Shown piece by piece: positions 1-7,008 of a stretch of DNA of 12,737 bases. Numbering within the stretch: position 1 is the first letter of the stretch; the number at the start of each line of letters is the position of its first letter. Under the pieces are notes generated by a model. That model was not told the origin of the DNA and did no database searches. It saw only the letters and a program-made list of their open reading frames with translations. The position numbers and the translations under genes are program-made. The stretch spans positions 1 through 12,737 of the forward strand of contig LSKF01000028.1 in the NCBI GenBank assembly GCA_001556995.1, read 5' to 3'. This stretch comes from Erythrobacteraceae bacterium CCH12-C2 (GTDB lineage Bacteria > Pseudomonadota > Alphaproteobacteria > Sphingomonadales > Sphingomonadaceae).

Positions 1-1414
1 AGCCGATGATCGGGCCTGCCGGAACAGGCGCGCGCAGTGTGGTCGAAGGGCGCGCGCGCCAGTCGTGCGTATCGGCATCGGCCAGCATGAAGACCATGAG
101 GTCAAGTGCCAGCCCGGGGTCGGATGCAACATGCAGAGCCAGAACATCGCGACGCTGCATGGCGAGCTCGTCGACCAGGCGCTTGGACAAGGTGGTCCGG
201 CGCTTGTCCGAACCTTCCTCGCCCGAAACGACCGCGATCCCGCTGTCGGCTTCGGCGGGATCAGCCTGACGCTCGCCGTAGAACACCGGCTGGAGAACCG
301 GCGTGCCATCGCGCGAGAGCACCAGCACCATGCCTGCTTCGGCCTTGAGCTCGGGCGCGATGACGGGCGGTCGGGCGCGGATTTCCTGGCATTCGCGTTC
401 GATCGCCACGATTGCAGCTTCAGCCGCGGCCACGACATCCTCGGCGCTGTCCTCGTCTTCAAGGATCGCCGCATGCTCGTCATAGGACGCATCGAGTTCG
501 TCGAGCCTAGCCACCTCGGCTTCGGACAAAGGCGCCGGTTCGGCAGGAAGCCGGACCAGCCCTTCGACCAGTTGGTGGCTGGCATAGGGATCGAGCGTCG
601 GCTTGACCCAGGCAAGACCCTGCTCGGCGGCGAGAGCTTTGGCCTGCTCTTCCATCTTTGCCGCCGCGAGGCTTTCGAGCAGCGCGACATCGACCCAGGA
701 CTCGCTGTCGTCGTTGTCGAACAGTTCGCGCTCGATCCGACCGCCGGCGGCAATGTAGGCATCGCGGCCAACGAGCCGCGCGCGGGGATCGCTGCCACGG
801 ACTGTGCCGGACAGGACCATGCGCCGGACGCTGTCCGGATTGGGCGCATAGTAGCCCGAGGACACTTGCTCAAACACGCGAGCCTGGATGTCCTGATCCG
901 AGGTGGCGCCGAAGGCTTTGGCAATGTCGAGGGTGATCTCACCGGATGCGAGCGCCTCGAACACGACCGGGGCAAGCATCGCAAGACGCAGCCGGCCCTC
1001 AACGAAGCGGACGGTCACGCCAAAGCGGCGCGCAACATCTTCGACAGTCGCACCCCCTGCCACCAGAGCGGCAAAGGCCTGGGCTTCGTCGGCTGGGTTC
1101 ATGGCGAGGCGGTGGAAGTTCTCAGCGAGGCTGGTCTCGACGGCCTCTTCAGCGCTTTCCTCGAGTACAAGACACGTGACTTCATGGTCGCGGGCGAGCA
1201 GCTTCTCTTCGGCCAGCGCGAGCATAGCGCGGCGGCGACGCTCCCCGGCTTCGACTTCGAACTTACCCTTGGAGGCTGGCCGAACAATAAGGTTCTGCAG
1301 CAGGCCGCGGGCTGAGATGCTCGCCTTGAGCTCTGCATCTGCTGCCGGATCACCGTGGCGGCGGACATTGCGTGGCGACTGAACGAGCTTGTTCAGCGGG
1401 ATCGACTTGATCAT
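1..1414 (-). CDS. ParB-like partition/DNA-binding protein, C-terminus cut by window edge
   Basis: Reads leftward from an ATG at 1414-1412 and stays open through base 1, giving 471 visible codons. AGGAG lies about 8 bases before the ATG and decides the start. The N-terminal part (about residues 1-105) is a ParB/Srx nucleotide-binding fold: it begins MIKSIPLNKLVQSPRNVR and carries GERRRR at 57-62 and ENFHR at 98-102, matching the GERRxRA and ENxxR boxes of the ParB family, where they form the CTP-binding pocket. A helix-turn-helix follows (about 123-145, TVEDVARRFGVTVRFVEGRL). The later part is acidic and alanine-rich (about 320-350) and I recognise no further domain. Known ParB proteins bind centromere-like sites for segregation, but the long plasmid and ICE versions are often of unproven function. 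No parA is visible beside it, so a classical parAB role is not shown. The long plus-strand frame opposite is a shadow. Confidence 0.9.
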   Translation of the reverse strand, partial: MIKSIPLNKLVQSPRNVRRHGDPAADAELKASISARGLLQNLIVRPASKGKFEVEAGERRRRAMLALAEEKLLARDHEVTCLVLEESAEEAVETSLAENFHRLAMNPADEAQAFAALVAGGATVEDVARRFGVTVRFVEGRLRLAMLAPVVFEALASGEITLDIAKAFGATSDQDIQARVFEQVSSGYYAPNPDSVRRMVLSGTVRGSDPRARLVGRDAYIAAGGRIERELFDNDDSESWVDVALLESLAAAKMEEQAKALAAEQGLAWVKPTLDPYASHQLVEGLVRLPAEPAPLSEAEVARLDELDASYDEHAAILEDEDSAEDVVAAAEAAIVAIERECQEIRARPPVIAPELKAEAGMVLVLSRDGTPVLQPVFYGERQADPAEADSGIAVVSGEEGSDKRRTTLSKRLVDELAMQRRDVLALHVASDPGLALDLMVFMLADADTHDWRARPSTTLRAPVPAGPIIG

Positions 1415-1422
1415 GGGACACA

Positions 1423-1496
1423 CTCCTGATTGTGAGCCCGGCGCATCGACCATCGACGCCCAAATGGCTCAATCAGGGCAAGCCTCCTCCTCTCTC
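1423..1496 (-). promoter_or_regulatory. Structured 5' leader of the parB-like gene, abutting its ribosome binding site
   Basis: On the minus strand a purine-rich run (1496-1481) is followed by CTGATTGAGCC (1476-1466), which pairs with GGCTCACAATCAG (1438-1426) leaving a two-base bulge. Inside, GCGTCGA (1459-1453) pairs with TCGATGC (1449-1443) around a three-base TGG loop. The one non-Watson-Crick pair is G-U in the minus-strand RNA but would be A-C in the opposite RNA, which fits a leftward transcript. The last bases of the closing strand (TCAG) are the first bases of the ribosome binding site AGGAG at 1427-1423, so opening or closing the stem could affect translation. The same design occurs before the helicase gene at 12452-12510. 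The structure is read from sequence; its function is inferred. Confidence 0.55.
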
Positions 1497-1589
1497 AGAC
1501 CATTGCTCCGAGTTTCGCAGCCCGGTCGGCAACGAAGGATGACGATTGTTGGGACTTAGCTGCCAAACGGCATCGCGTTCCGGAACGAC

Positions 1590-1609
1590 CGATTCCGCCG
1601 AAAGCGGCC
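1590..1609 (+). repeat. Dispersed intergenic repeat, copy 1
   Basis: CGATTCCGCCGAAAGCGGCC occurs here and again in inverted orientation at 6917-6936, both outside genes. Similarity extends loosely upstream in repeat orientation, where both copies have a CGTTCC...ACGAC segment 5' of the core (1576-1589 here, about 6940-6964 in the other copy). The 12-base palindrome CGTTCCGGAACG at 1576-1587 belongs to that flank. Short repeats built on a CCGAAAGCGG-like core are common between genes in sphingomonads as far as I recall. Mechanism and function are unknown. Confidence 0.6.
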
Positions 1610-1723
1610 GCCCAGAGGTCAGCGAGTTAAGTGCCGCCGAGGCCTCGTTTGGTCGCGAGCCCACTTTCATTTCCGCACCGGTATTGCCAGGGGTTATCGG
1701 TTGGAAAATCGTCTCTGCCGTAA

Positions 1724-1758
1724 CTTTTCAAAAGCCTCGAACGAAGCTGCAGTGCAGC
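1724..1758 (+). promoter_or_regulatory. Two adjacent short palindromes upstream of the TonB receptor
   Basis: CTTTTCAAAAG (1724-1734) and GCTGCAGTGCAGC (1746-1758) are both perfect odd-length palindromes, with centres 23 bases apart, lying 45-80 bases before the receptor start codon. The position suits an operator, but no regulator gene is nearby and palindromes this short can arise by chance. Confidence 0.2.
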
Positions 1759-1803
1759 AAATGTGGCATTCGGCCGGGGGCCGACACACACCAGGGGACC
1801 TTT

Positions 1804-4800
1804 ATGATTGCGACCATGCTTCGGGCCACCGTCGGGGCGACAGCCCTCGGCGCAATTTCAATTGTCATAGCCACACCAGCGCTGGCGCAGCAGGCCGGGA
1901 TCGAGATTGCGGTGGTTGATGAGGCCGGGGCACCGGTCGCCGATACCGAGGTGGTGATCGCCAACCGCGCAATCGGCTTTGAACGGCGGCTGCGCACCGA
2001 TGCACGTGGGCGGGTCGCGGTCGACGGGCTGAGCACAGCGGGCGAGTATCTCGTGTCGGTGCCCGCTTCGGATCAATATGCCGGCCTTGCGGCTCAGCCG
2101 ATCGAACTGCGCGCCAATTTTGCCCGCAGCGTAATCCTGCAACTCGCATCGCCTGCAGGTAACGGGATCACTGTCACCGCTGCCCGCGCGATCACCGGGC
2201 TCAACACCGCCAATGCCGAGATTTCCGCCTCTCTGGCGCGCGAGCAGCTGGTCGCCCTGCCGATCGAGGGCCGCGACGTGCTGGGCTCCCTGATCCGCCT
2301 GCCCAACGTGGTGCCTTCGACGGGGTTCTTCTCCGAAGCGCCGTCGATTTCGATCAATGGCGCGAACGGGCTCGATACCAATTACCTGATCGACGGGCTC
2401 GACAATAACGAGAATTTTCTGGGCGGGATCAAGTTTCCGGTGCCGCTGGGCTTCACCCGCGAGGTTACAGTGCTCGCCAACTCCTATTCCGCCGCCTACG
2501 GGCGCACCGCCAATGGGATTGTCAATTACACCACGCCTTCAGGCAGCAATGACCTGACTGGCGAAGTCTATGGCCTGATCCGCCCCGGCCGCCCGCTCGA
2601 CGCGAGCTCGCCCTTCCCGCGCCGTGATCTCACTGGCAATGCGGTGGGCGAAAGCTTCGAGCGCTATCAGGGCGGCTTTGCCGTGGGTGGGCCGATCGCC
2701 CGCGACAAGACGTTCTTCTACGCCAATTACGAATACACCCGCGATCGCAACACGCAGGTGGTAGATGCACCCGCACTCGGCATCGTCGACACGGTTATCG
2801 GCAATAACGAATTTCACCTTGGATCGCTGCGGCTCGATCACCGGCTGACGGACGACTGGACCCTCGGCGCGCGGGTCAATATCGGACGAGTCACGGTGGA
2901 CCGGCCCGGCGGCGGGCTGGGCGGGGGGAACAACACCTTCCCCTCGGCAGGATCGAACCAGGACCGCTTTTCGACGCTGGTCGCCGCCACCGCCAGCTAT
3001 GCCGGGGCGGTGTGGAGTTATGACGGCGCGGTGCAGTTCAGCCGCTTCCGCTGGGATTTTGGCGAGCCGGTGGGCGAGCCGGGGCCGCAGGTGGTGCTGC
3101 GCGATCCGTCCGGGCTGGTGGCGGGCGTGGTCGGCAACCCCGGCTTCGTGTTCGACAGTCTGGAGGAAACCTGGCAGACCACTCACCGGCTTCAGCGTGA
3201 CTTTGGCGCGCACACGCTACGGGTGGGCGCGGATGTGATCCATTCGGATTTCGAACTGCTGGGCGGCGGCAATCCGGATGGCAATTTCACCGTCGATTTG
3301 ACGGCAGGGCAACTCGCCAGCCTGACATCGCGCGGGCTGGCGCTGAACGCGCAGGATGTGTTGGCCCTGAACCCGGCGGTCGCCAATTACGCGGTCGAAC
3401 TGCGCCCGCAAAGCTTCGGCACCAGCCAGACTCTGATCGCATTCTACCTTGAGGACCAGTGGCAGCTCGCCCCCGATTTCACCGCCACGCTGGGGCTGCG
3501 CTGGGATTACGACACGCTGACCGAACGTGGCGCGGGGAACGGCGATACCGACAATATTGCCCCGCGTCTTGCGCTCAACTGGCAGCCCGATGCGCGCTCT
3601 TCGGTGCGGTTCGGGGCGGGGATTTTCACCGGCAAGCTCTCCTACGCGGTGGTTTCCGACGCGTTGCAGCGTAACACAACTTCGGCAGGGTTCCTGAGCC
3701 AGCTGGGGCAATTGCAAAGCAGCGGGGTGATCCCGGCGGGCGTCGACCTTAGCGATATCACCTTTGACGGAAATCTGACGGTTTCGCCTGGCTGTGCCAC
3801 CTTCGCGGATTGCCCCGCACCCGAGGCAGTGCAGAACTTGCGCGATACGGCGATCATCAACGAAGCGCGGATCCTGAGCGCTACCGGCTATGACAATCCC
3901 TGGAGCGTACAAATCAGCGGCGGCTACCAGTATCAGGCGACCAGCACGCTGACGCTGTCGGTCGATGCGCTCTACAGCCGCTCGGAGAATCTGGTGCGGC
4001 TGCGCGACCTGAATGCGCCCACGCCCTTCACTCCCAACCTTGCCAATCTGACCGATGCCAATATCGCCCTGCTGCGCGCGCAACCAGATAATGCGACACG
4101 CTTTGCCCTCGCCCAGAGCCTCGGGTTGGTGCGATCGCAGGCAGCGGCGGACGCGTCGCGCCCAGTGGGCCTGGTGCCCGGCGGGGCGCGGCAGATCACC
4201 GTCTCGGAGACCGCGGGCGAGGCCGAGTATCTCGCGCTGATCCTGCAAGCGATCAAGGCGCGCGGCCACGATCCTTATGCTTTCCGGGTGAGCTACACCC
4301 TCTCGCGCCTGCGCAATGATACCGATGACATCAACTTCCGCGCCACCAACGCCAATGACTTCAGCACCGAATTCGGCCCCTCAGCCAATGACCGGCGGCA
4401 CGTGATCTCGGCAGTGGGCTATCTTTACCCGGTGGATGGGATGACGGTCACGCTGGCGGGGCTGTTCCAGTCGGGCCAGCCGGTCAATCTGGTGCCCGAT
4501 GCGCTGATCTTCGGCACGCAGGACCTGAACGGCGACGGGGCCAGCTTCGGCGAGAACTTCCTCGGCAATTCGGATCGCTTCCCTGGAGAAAGCCGCAATT
4601 CCGGGCGCCTGCCATGGTCAGCCACGTTTGATGTCGGCGTGCGCTATGGCCTGCCGGTGTTCGGCGGACAGATCGAGGCCAGCGCGGATGTGTTCAACGT
4701 GCTCAACACCAATAACGAAAGCGGCTTCGCCAACGCGGCGACCACATCGAACCAGATTCAGTTCGGCGGCGGCGCGCCTTTCGTGCAGCGCAATGCCGGC

Positions 4801-4842
4801 CCGCCGCGGCAATTTCAGTTCGGGCTGGCCTACAAGTTCTGA
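1804..4842 (+). CDS. TonB-dependent outer-membrane receptor, Oar-like, with N-terminal carboxypeptidase-regulatory-like domain
   Basis: This 1012-residue protein would import a substrate across the outer membrane using TonB and the proton motive force. The ATG at 1804 is chosen because AGGGGA lies about 6 bases upstream and translation then begins directly with a signal peptide (residues 1-28, cleavage after TPALA, leaving QQAGIE); the frame is open from 1546 but the extension looks non-coding. ATG 1816 is an alternative. Residues about 31-115 form a beta-rich carboxypeptidase-regulatory-like domain. GITVTA (121-126) is a candidate TonB box. The plug (about 135-245) contains SINGANGLDTNYLIDGLDN. 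The rest is the beta barrel, with a DLNGDGA loop near the end and FNVLNTNN, and it finishes in YKF with the terminal phenylalanine expected for barrel insertion. No SusD partner is present. It converges on the hydrolase-kinase pair. The substrate cannot be read from the sequence. Confidence 0.93.
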   Translation: MIATMLRATVGATALGAISIVIATPALAQQAGIEIAVVDEAGAPVADTEVVIANRAIGFERRLRTDARGRVAVDGLSTAGEYLVSVPASDQYAGLAAQPIELRANFARSVILQLASPAGNGITVTAARAITGLNTANAEISASLAREQLVALPIEGRDVLGSLIRLPNVVPSTGFFSEAPSISINGANGLDTNYLIDGLDNNENFLGGIKFPVPLGFTREVTVLANSYSAAYGRTANGIVNYTTPSGSNDLTGEVYGLIRPGRPLDASSPFPRRDLTGNAVGESFERYQGGFAVGGPIARDKTFFYANYEYTRDRNTQVVDAPALGIVDTVIGNNEFHLGSLRLDHRLTDDWTLGARVNIGRVTVDRPGGGLGGGNNTFPSAGSNQDRFSTLVAATASYAGAVWSYDGAVQFSRFRWDFGEPVGEPGPQVVLRDPSGLVAGVVGNPGFVFDSLEETWQTTHRLQRDFGAHTLRVGADVIHSDFELLGGGNPDGNFTVDLTAGQLASLTSRGLALNAQDVLALNPAVANYAVELRPQSFGTSQTLIAFYLEDQWQLAPDFTATLGLRWDYDTLTERGAGNGDTDNIAPRLALNWQPDARSSVRFGAGIFTGKLSYAVVSDALQRNTTSAGFLSQLGQLQSSGVIPAGVDLSDITFDGNLTVSPGCATFADCPAPEAVQNLRDTAIINEARILSATGYDNPWSVQISGGYQYQATSTLTLSVDALYSRSENLVRLRDLNAPTPFTPNLANLTDANIALLRAQPDNATRFALAQSLGLVRSQAAADASRPVGLVPGGARQITVSETAGEAEYLALILQAIKARGHDPYAFRVSYTLSRLRNDTDDINFRATNANDFSTEFGPSANDRRHVISAVGYLYPVDGMTVTLAGLFQSGQPVNLVPDALIFGTQDLNGDGASFGENFLGNSDRFPGESRNSGRLPWSATFDVGVRYGLPVFGGQIEASADVFNVLNTNNESGFANAATTSNQIQFGGGAPFVQRNAGPPRQFQFGLAYKF

Positions 4843-4916
4843 TCAAGATTCTTGGCCGCCCTAACCAATTGCCATGAAACCGGGTCGGGACCGTCGCCGC
4901 AGCGAAATGCTGTGGC

Positions 4917-4938
4917 AGGCTCGTTTCGGTGGGAGCCT
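4917..4938. terminator. Possible hairpin between the convergent receptor and hydrolase genes
   Basis: AGGCTC (4917-4922) and GAGCCT (4933-4938) form a perfect 6-base stem with a 10-base loop inside the 108-base gap between two convergent stop codons. The location suits termination in either direction, but there is no U-tract on either side, so an intrinsic terminator is not demonstrated. Confidence 0.25.
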
Positions 4939-4950
4939 TCGCGGCCCTCC

Positions 4951-5826
4951 TCAGCCGCTCAACAACCGCCGAATCAGATCGGCGTGAAATAGATCATTGT
5001 CCACTGCGCGCAGATAATTAACGATCGGCCCATCGAAGGATGGGTCAGCAACAAAAAGCGGTCGGTGACCATCATGAGAAATCCTGGTTGGCCAGCGGTG
5101 CCGCGCGAAAGCATCAGGTAACAGCAACCAACCCACAGCCAAGGTATCAAACGGGGTAAATCCCCGCGCTGCAAAATTGCGCTGCCAGTCCGACTGCCAA
5201 GTTCTTGCACTCGCCGCGAGCCACCGGGCACATCCTCCCCCTTCATCACGCAACCGATCGAGATCATGGGGCGTCAGCCACGTCTCTGAAGAGACTTCCC
5301 ACCCCGCAAGCGTCATTGGCACGCCGAGCGCAAGCAGTTCAGAGGCAGCGGCCGGGTCACATTCAAAATTCATGTCACCGAACGGCTTCTTTTGCGTTGG
5401 TGTGGCAAAAAACTCCAACCCGTCGCGCCTGCCGCCCACAAATACAATCTCTTCGACATTCCCTGTCGGGGCGTCGCGCAGACCAAGCGTTGCGGCGATG
5501 GTGGTGAGGGGGCCGAGCGCCAGGATCGTCAATGGTCCCTCGTTCAACGCTTGCGTGAGCGCGGCGGTGGCCTCGTTCGCACATCGTTCTCCACCGCAGC
5601 CGCTTCCGCGGTAAACAGGGATGTCTGGGCGGCTGGAGCGGGTCACTATTTCTCGCGCCATCGAAAATGTGTGGTCAATATCGGTATTGCCATAGACCGC
5701 CGACACACCTGCAATTTGCAGCTCGGGCGAACAGAGCGCTTGAACAAGTGCGAATGCATCATCGACCTCGCCATTGCCTGCGGTGATCGCAGGATCAGTA
5801 TCAATCCAAACTCGCCGCAGGGTCAT
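4951..5826 (-). CDS. Nucleoside hydrolase (inosine-uridine-preferring nucleoside N-ribohydrolase family)
   Basis: This 291-residue protein should hydrolyse the N-glycosidic bond of a nucleoside to a free base and a sugar. The N-terminal metal site starts DTDPAI near residue 9 and reaches VDDAFAL after a short insertion, whereas the usual family pattern is a contiguous DTDPGxDDxxAL. A later block, GDMNFECDPAAA, corresponds to the family's substrate-binding NxxxDPEAA region, and PFDTLAV near the C-terminus is the position of the conserved HDxLAV aspartate; the preceding histidine is replaced by phenylalanine. Length is slightly below the usual 300-320. No signal peptide is seen, so it is probably cytoplasmic. 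The ATG at 5826 overlaps the kinase stop as ATGA, implying translational coupling. Substrate is unknown; the altered metal loop and missing histidine suggest it is not a standard inosine-uridine hydrolase. Confidence 0.88.
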   Translation of the reverse strand: MTLRRVWIDTDPAITAGNGEVDDAFALVQALCSPELQIAGVSAVYGNTDIDHTFSMAREIVTRSSRPDIPVYRGSGCGGERCANEATAALTQALNEGPLTILALGPLTTIAATLGLRDAPTGNVEEIVFVGGRRDGLEFFATPTQKKPFGDMNFECDPAAASELLALGVPMTLAGWEVSSETWLTPHDLDRLRDEGGGCARWLAASARTWQSDWQRNFAARGFTPFDTLAVGWLLLPDAFARHRWPTRISHDGHRPLFVADPSFDGPIVNYLRAVDNDLFHADLIRRLLSG

Positions 5827-6800
5827 TTCGCTGCACCGAGCACAAGGTCACGGGCGTTGGCCAGCATCATGGCTTTGTCTTCCAGCCCGATGTGTAATGG
5901 GAGTTGGGCAACCCCGATCAAACGCCGCATGATTTCTATGCCGACAATCTGATCCAACAGTCGGTGATCAAGCGAGGCACCGTAACGCTTGATGAACAGC
6001 TCCGTAGACTTCTCAGGCTGGCCGCTGAGCCGGAGATGCGCGGCAAACACGCCAACATCCCATTCGCGCGGGCCAATCCAGCAAAATTCCGGATCGATCA
6101 CGAAAATGCCCTTCTGTGTTGTCAACCAGCTTCCAGGATAAAGATCGCCATGCAGCAATACCCCGGCCTCATTCCCAAGATAGCGCTGACCAACCGCCTT
6201 GACCGCTGCGACAAAAGAACCATCCTGTTTGAGCTCATCGGCTAGGACCTGCAAACCGGGCGTGATTGAATCAAGGTCCAGGCCATTGTGGAGGTCGAGC
6301 GGATAATCGAAAATGTGAGAAGCATTCAGAGAACGCATTGCTGAGTTGGTCAGAATGTCATCGAACGGGCCTTCGAGACCATGCAATGCAAGCATCCAGT
6401 CGGCGATTGCATAAAGCGCATCATCACTTATTTTTTGTCCGGCATAGGCACTCATTCCGTCCGTGCCTTCACCAAGGTCAGCAATCAAATTGGCTGCATC
6501 TGCTTTGCTGAAACCAAGATGCGTGGGCATCGCCCGACCGGCATCGCTATCCGCCACTGCGGCATAAAAGGCCGCCTCAACTTCAGCGCGTTCAATGGGA
6601 GCGGCAATATCCGGATATTTCTCGACCCAGCCACGGGCGCGTTTGAGGATTACCGTTGCCTGATTATCGAGCGTTACCCGTTCAACAAGGTTCATGTTGC
6701 CCGCGCCGGCCAGTGCGACCGAGACCACATGACGATCAACGGGCAACCAGCCCAACATCGCCATAACGTCTGTTGCGGACTCTGCCGAAGTGTTTGACAT
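5823..6800 (-). CDS. Phosphotransferase of the aminoglycoside-phosphotransferase fold, methylthioribose-kinase-like
   Basis: A 325-residue small-molecule kinase. GAGNMNLV (about residues 32-39) matches the N-terminal nucleotide-binding loop of methylthioribose kinase (DGNLNLVxRV), K53 in ILKRA is the likely ATP-contacting lysine, HGDLYPGSW (217-225) is the catalytic loop with D219, and IDPEFCWIGP (235-244) carries the DxE metal motif that separates methylthioribose kinases from the usual DFD/DFG of this fold. The protein is shorter than typical MtnK (about 400), so the sugar substrate may differ. ATG 6800 is preferred, with GAAGGG about 10 bases upstream; a TTG at 6818 would add six residues. 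It lies first in a two-gene operon and overlaps the hydrolase start by four bases, suggesting that it phosphorylates the sugar released by that enzyme. Single lines hand-counted in this gene are about 45-50% G+C against about 65% in the helicase, a sign of separate origin. Antibiotic modification is possible but less likely given the DxE motif and partner. Confidence 0.8.
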   Translation of the reverse strand: MSNTSAESATDVMAMLGWLPVDRHVVSVALAGAGNMNLVERVTLDNQATVILKRARGWVEKYPDIAAPIERAEVEAAFYAAVADSDAGRAMPTHLGFSKADAANLIADLGEGTDGMSAYAGQKISDDALYAIADWMLALHGLEGPFDDILTNSAMRSLNASHIFDYPLDLHNGLDLDSITPGLQVLADELKQDGSFVAAVKAVGQRYLGNEAGVLLHGDLYPGSWLTTQKGIFVIDPEFCWIGPREWDVGVFAAHLRLSGQPEKSTELFIKRYGASLDHRLLDQIVGIEIMRRLIGVAQLPLHIGLEDKAMMLANARDLVLGAAK

Positions 6801-6875
6801 TTTGAGCAGGCCCTTCAATCTCGAAATGTTGCTTTACATTGCAATAAACTACGCGACCTATGGTGCAAAATCCAC

Positions 6876-6893
6876 GTTATCTCTCGCGATAAC
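6876..6893. promoter_or_regulatory. Candidate operator upstream of the kinase-hydrolase operon
   Basis: GTTATC (6876-6881) and GATAAC (6888-6893) form a perfect inverted repeat with a 6-base spacer, 76-93 bases before the kinase start. Inverted repeats with GTTATC-type arms are used by LacI-type sugar regulators in proteobacteria. The 8-mer GGTTATCG found in this element on the minus strand also occurs upstream of the TonB receptor near 1692-1699. No regulator gene is present in the window. Confidence 0.25.
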
Positions 6894-6902
6894 CGGGCAA
6901 GT

Positions 6903-6936
6903 GCCGAAAGCAGTATGGCCGCTTTCGGCGGAATCG
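6903..6936 (-). repeat. Dispersed intergenic repeat, copy 2, with a perfect hairpin at the end of the toxin operon
   Basis: Bases 6917-6936 are the reverse complement of the 20-base repeat at 1590-1609. Here the repeat core is also one arm of a perfect 9-base stem: GCCGAAAGC (6903-6911) and GCTTTCGGC (6921-6929) with a 9-base loop. It lies about 80 bases past the RES stop codon in the direction of that transcript, so it may act as a 3' hairpin or terminator for the toxin-antitoxin mRNA, although no U-tract follows. Confidence 0.5.
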
Positions 6937-7008
6937 GGCGTTGGCCGTCGTTATCTGGAACGACTGGGTCTGGTCGAGAGCTGCCAATCTTCAGCACGTA
7001 ATCGGCAC

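Larger units (their letters stand above)
1415..1803. other. Intergenic region between the divergent parB-like and TonB-receptor genes
   Basis: This 389-base stretch has no convincing gene. From the parB side it holds the structured leader (1423-1476) and a pyrimidine run on the plus strand (1481-1496), then a 12-base palindrome CGTTCCGGAACG (1576-1587), a copy of a dispersed repeat (1590-1609), and two short odd-length palindromes ahead of the receptor. A plus-strand frame is open from 1546 into the receptor, but its first 86 codons have no signal peptide and no receptor similarity, so they are treated as non-coding. I could not identify a convincing sigma70 promoter for either gene by eye. 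Confidence 0.7.

Noticed and set aside
65..1315. A 416-codon open frame on the plus strand
   Set aside because: It lies opposite the parB-like gene, whose ParB motifs and ribosome binding site are clear; the plus-strand product has no recognisable domain and reflects high G+C.
1..1414. Classical parAB partition locus with a centromere
   Set aside because: No ParA ATPase gene and no array of parS-like sites was found in the window.
1546..1803. N-terminal extension of the TonB receptor from an upstream start
   Set aside because: The extension would place 86 residues ahead of a good signal peptide, contains a dispersed intergenic repeat, and lacks the ribosome binding site seen before 1804.
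5823..6800. Aminoglycoside resistance gene
   Set aside because: The fold is shared, but the DPE metal motif, the GNMNLV loop and the coupled nucleoside hydrolase point to a sugar kinase of the methylthioribose kinase type.
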